Assembly (NCBI GenBank): GCA_024138025.1 | Contig: JAMXBD010000172.1 | Span: 1,054,001-1,118,000, forward strand | DNA: 64,000 nucleotides | Reading direction: 5' to 3' | Origin: Combretum micranthum | Lineage: Eukaryota > Streptophyta > Magnoliopsida > Myrtales > Combretaceae | In this document: positions 60,101-64,000 of the stretch, one piece after another | How the letters are laid out: each line of letters opens with the position of its first letter | How positions within the stretch are numbered: the stretch's first letter is position 1 | Notes under the pieces: model-generated | What the model was told of the DNA's origin: nothing | Database searches by the model: none | What the model saw: only the letters and a program-made list of their open reading frames with translations | Position numbers and translations under genes: made by a program

Positions 60101-63100
60101 TACAAACTCTTCTAGAATAAGCAATGAACTTTTTTGGGGGGTAATTAAACAAGGAACTTATATTATACAACAATACCCACTTCATAATCACCACTCTTTT
60201 CAATGAAAATCATATAAACTATTAACAATAGCTATAGCCAAAATTCATCATATGAGTTACTCACTTTCACTAAATAAATGAAATGAAAAGGAAAATTGCA
60301 ATCAAATAAGTCTTATGGTGAAGCTAACTGCAGCTATTTATCTTCAAGAAATAAACAAATCTTTTGAATAGAAAGATTGAAACTCAGTTATCCTACCTCA
60401 GAAATTCCACAATCATCAAACAAGCTGTAGAATTGAATCCCATAGTTCTCAGTACGTAAGGCAACAATCCCAGCTTTATGATCAAAGGTAAACCCACCAC
60501 AGAAGCTATTGTATGCTTCTGGAACCAAACGGGGAAGCTGCAAATTTAGCATCAGATGTTCAATAGCAACTATACATTTTTCTTGATATTTTGAAGTCTA
60601 AAGATTTCCTATATCGTGACAACTTTTTTTTTTTTTATAATGCAAAGACTGATGTGATGAGTACCTTAATTCCTGATATAGACTTGAGAATCTCCATCGC
60701 AGGCATCTTCAGCAGATGAATCTGGTTGTCTGCACAGGAGATCTGAGATACTTATTTTAGAACTTGCTTCAATTAGCCTTGTGCTGCTTTAAACATAAAT
60801 TGCTATCTAATCGAAAACAACAACATATATCTTACAGAGGCAAGTGAGGGATCTGGAGAATCAACAAAGTACAAAAGTGGAGAACCAATACGTGGCAAAT
60901 ACTTTTTTCCCTGTGTCTAATTGCCATACCACAAGCACCCCTTCCCTTCCTCCTGTACAAAGAGAAAAGAATTTTCTGAGCAAGGAGGAGAGAAACATTG
61001 CAGCCATAGAGAAGTATATGTATATCCAACATTTCATATTGTTTTTTATTATTAATTTATTCCTGTCAACAATCCAATTTATAGCTGACATTCACTTTCT
61101 CCTTGAGACTTTTATTTTAAATATTCTTTCTGAAAATGTTATGTCAAAGTTACGTATTCAAAGGACTTCTGCTGCTTCAAAAACAAAAGATAAATGGTTC
61201 AAGACTTTGCAATTGATAAGGTTCATCTCCATCTATGGAACAACTCAAGGAAATTTTGGTTAAATGAGAACATTGAAAAGCACTTTTTGTTAAGGTATCT
61301 AACATTAATGGAGAAAGCTTTATCAGATAGAGTTTACTATCTTTGGAAAAAGAGGTGCAAGGAAAATTGGATTATCTCACATGATGCTGAATCCTTAATT
61401 AGAACTATCTCCTACTAGGTAGCTATACTGTATGCTGATCTGCACAGTGAGGTGAGGGGTTTGTAACTAGGCATAAAATAGTTTTAGAGTTCTCTCATAG
61501 GTTTTCCAATTTGATAACAAGAGTAAATTTTAAGAGGGGTTTGTACACATATTTTGTACTTGCTCATATGTATGTTATAATGAACTCACCTATGAAAAGA
61601 AAAGGTGCCTTTTTTTTCCCACCAGCAAAGAAAAGGTTTTTCAAAAATTCATTCATCACAAAAATTAAACTTAGCAAATTTTCATCCATGCAGCACGTAT
61701 ATTATGCAATGACACATCCATTTATACCAAACAGATATTTTCCCCTTTTTTTGCTATTTTATCACATATGATTCCCTTACCAGAATATAGGTATGCTCCA
61801 TCAGATGAGAACGAAAGGGTATTAACTTCTGTAGGGTGCCAGTGCCATGTTGAACATGAGTCTGCATCGTCATTTCCACGAACACCAGGTCTTTCTTCTT
61901 CGTAGTCCATAGGTTCTCCATTTGATGATTTTGCTGCTCCTGAAAAAGTTCTGTTGCCAAATCCCCTCCAAATCAATATTCTCCCAGTCACATCACCTGC
62001 AGCTACAATTCTCTGAGTGTGATGGAATGCCAGAATTGTGAAGGGCTTCGTGTGATGTAGGGTTATTTTCTTCAATGCTGAATGATCAAATTCTATTTCA
62101 GGAACCCTCCAGATGTGAAGCTTGCGATTGTCCAGGATGCAGAAAAATTTTCCTGAGGGACTGATGGTAATGAACATTGGCTTTTCAGTCTGTTGCACAT
62201 GGGGTCGCATTAGCATACATCTTCAATTGCATCATGAAGTGAGAAGTTATCACATAATACCCATATAAGATATAAAGGCAGAGTTTGGTTGTACAATTTA
62301 TGGTACTGTATTGGAAAAAAGTCATTATACCATGTTTGGTTTACAAAATAAATTTAGGATTGGAAAAAAGAGGATTGGACAAAACTTAAAATTCTTGTTT
62401 CTTATATTTGATAGAAACAAGACAAAAATAAAATCTCTTAATAAGAATTTGTCCACTTATTGTCCAGTTTTGTGTATATTAATTATGGTACAAAAGAATT
62501 ATTAAGTCCAGTACTTCTTATACTATACTATCCAATTCTCCTTGTCCTGTCTAGTATTTACAACCAAAGGCTACCAGAGTGTCAAAAAGCTATTGAAAGG
62601 AATAAGATGGTTAGAGATAACTAATTGCCAAGAAACAATTAATCAAACATCTTTTATGCTCCACACAAGTTGCAGTTTTTCCAATGATAAATTTTCAACA
62701 TGTCTACCTTGGGAAGTTACAAGACAAACTTACAAACAAGCCTAATCTTATTTCAACTTTACATCAATGTAAGGATAGTTGTCAAAAATACTAATCAAAT
62801 GTATGATTCCATGAATTTATGATTTTATATGTTTTTTTTCTTAAATAAAATAGATGTTGAATTGTTTAGGTGTAGACTTTGGACAATATTATGAAAAGTG
62901 TGCGATTCTACACGTTTACTATTCTACTGATTTTGTACAATTTTAAACAATTTTACCGATTTGTGTAGTTCGGAGAATAGTAAAATCACGATTTTGACAA
63001 TCATTAGTGCATTAGCAACAAGATCAGTAACCTTAGGTAGTTAAAAACTCAATCATGTCTTGTATACTTCCTTCTAAATGCACAGGTCAAATGTTGACAA

Positions 63101-64000
63101 GCGTACTCAAGCAAACCAAATGAGAAAAAGATGAATGTAGAATTTCACCAGAAGTTAGATCAAAAACCATCACCATGAGTAGCTACTTATTGTGTAATAA
63201 TATGAGATCAAACTACAACAATACACAATCAATAAGATTCAATATGAATCGATATGGCACCCTCAAAATTTTTCATGGCAGTAGAGCAAAAGATCTTGAT
63301 TTCAATATCAAGTCACTATATCATTTAAATAGTTCCATGTGATGTGACACAAGTCAATAAGCCCAAAGAGAAATCAAAAAGACATGAGAATGAACCTATG
63401 TCCACAATCTTAAGCCTTTAAATCACTTAGCTGAGGTCATTAAAATCTCCACACTGAATCAAACCCACAAAGGCATGAGCACATGTCAATACGTGCCATT
63501 TCACTTCTCTTTAAATTAGTTTTGCATGATTGATCCAAATCAATATCAAGCCCACATACAAGGGAAACTGTCAAAGCATAGATATAAACCAAGTACCTTC
63601 CCATAAGCATCAGTTTTCCAATGAGTTGGTTGTGGTTCATTTTAAATTTATGATAAGTTATTCAAGGTACCATGGTGCAAAAGGTTAATAAGTATACGTT
63701 ATCTTGTAACAGACAGCTGGAAATACTTAGAACTCAGTTTGCATATACATCCTATCACGTTTAAGAAGAATCGGCTAATCAAGGAAAACAAGGTAACAAC
63801 TCTTGGTGTGAAAAATTAAAAATTCCATCGAGGATGACAGCACTTCAAGGTACCACAGTGCAAATAGACAAACCTCTTTTAACGTCAGCCCTAACAAAGA
63901 TGACTTTGTTAAATTACACTTCTTGATTTGTCCACGCATTGGTTTTTCCTGGTTTTTAATGTTCTCTATTGATATATAAGCATAAAGGTCAGGCTGTCTT
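51705..64000 (-). CDS. WDR75: WDR75/UTP17-like WD40 protein, partial (N-terminus off window), two frame lesions
   Basis: Homologue of WDR75/UTP17, a WD40 subunit of the nucleolar t-UTP complex needed for rRNA transcription and early 18S processing. Exons (minus order): 64,000-63,874; 62,189-61,781; 60,952-60,836; 60,742-60,665; 60,537-60,397; 59,883-59,839; 59,672-59,506; 59,310-59,232; 59,152-59,067; 57,960-57,831; 57,098-56,967; 56,132-55,972; 53,953-53,764; 51,910-51,705 (TGA at 51,705). All internal junctions have GT-AG. WD-type endings seen: RKLHIW, RILIWRG, GVLVVWQLD, GGDFKIW, TITLWDPD, QLCLWDLP; the C-terminus is LPPLTKLCSAFLESLLQ. Phases fit at every junction except two exons: 60,952-60,836 has an extra base in an A6 run (60,903-60,908), and 57,098-56,967 lacks one base near 56,985. 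About 690 codons are visible. The ORF is otherwise well preserved, favouring a recently broken gene or assembly errors. Confidence 0.85.
54119..54169. repeat. poly(C)30-poly(A)21 tract
   Basis: About 30 consecutive C followed by 21 A on the plus strand. On the transcribed (minus) strand this is T21-G30. True length is uncertain because such runs are read and assembled poorly. Confidence 0.85.
54940..55490. repeat. strand-switching trinucleotide-rich tract (CCA then TGG)
   Basis: Left half is full of CACCAC/CCACCA, right half of GGTGGTGGTGG. The two halves are roughly complementary and could fold into an imperfect hairpin. Confidence 0.65.
55694..55725 (-). mobile_element. possible Helitron 3' end in an intron
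   Basis: The minus strand reads GCACATGCATTGGGTGTATC then GGTTGCTAGT. A short hairpin followed by CTAG before T fits a Helitron terminus. No 5' end was recognised, so only the end is called. Confidence 0.3.
62278..62575. mobile_element. small TIR element (MITE) in an intron of the WDR75-like gene
   Basis: 298 bp with ends GGCAGAGTTTGGTTGTA and, reverse complement, GGTAGCCTTTGGTTGTA (14 of 17 identical). It lies in the 1.68-kb intron between exons 63,874 and 62,189. AT-rich body, no ORF. Target duplication not visible. Confidence 0.6.

Noticed and set aside
63597..63640. Possible extra WDR75-like exon (reads PQPTHWKTDAYGK)
   Set aside because: There is no AG acceptor before it, and exons 63,874 and 62,189 already join in phase without it.
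1..64000. CRISPR array, rRNA or tRNA genes, prokaryotic operons
   Set aside because: None seen. The spaced word islands have irregular spacing and variable words, unlike CRISPR repeats, and the window is clearly plant nuclear DNA.

Overview
The window is nuclear DNA of a flowering plant, most likely a eudicot. It is AT-rich and intron-containing, dominated by nested LTR retrotransposons, and ends in one conserved host gene. I cannot name the species from sequence alone.

Layout. Positions 1-15,032 are a minus-strand Athila-type Ty3 element: truncated 3' LTR (1-373), polypurine tract (374-387), a decayed third ORF (1,814-3,026), decayed pol (4,374-7,940) and gag (7,941-9,540), a tRNA-Asp-type primer site (9,724-9,741), and a 5' LTR (9,749-15,032). 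The 5' LTR is split by a 3,489-bp solo LTR (10,945-14,433) with perfect GGTTA target duplications. The Athila element itself sits inside an older LTR of that same solo-LTR family, whose 3' half remains at 15,033-16,507. From 17,327 to 25,182 lies the minus-strand LTR and primer site of another element. Its LTR is interrupted by a small TIR element, a 906-bp hAT-like element and a 2,691-bp solo LTR. A truncated copy of the same LTR in opposite orientation (29,758-32,827) makes an approximately 14.4-kb imperfect palindrome and preserves the empty sites of all three insertions. The 4.6-kb centre holds a TIR element and two Helitron-like ends. Positions 32,829-39,896 are a decayed minus-strand chromovirus with one extra LTR fragment. 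Positions 39,897-51,300 are LTR debris, a copia gag remnant and two related small TIR elements.

Host gene. From 51,705 to the right edge, on the minus strand, are 14 exons encoding the middle and C-terminal part of a WDR75/UTP17-type WD40 protein, a subunit of the nucleolar machinery that starts pre-rRNA synthesis and processing. Two exons each carry a one-base length error that breaks the frame, so this copy is a pseudogene, an imperfect assembly, or a gene with recent lesions.

Most unusual pattern. Several unrelated LTR families carry short GC-rich islands built from a reiterated palindromic word (GCCGGC plus a short tail, in both orientations). In the Athila and chromovirus LTRs the island lies just upstream of the TATA box. 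Other LTRs carry islands with different words. I found no CRISPR, rRNA or tRNA gene and no evidence for a bacterial-type defence or biosynthetic system.
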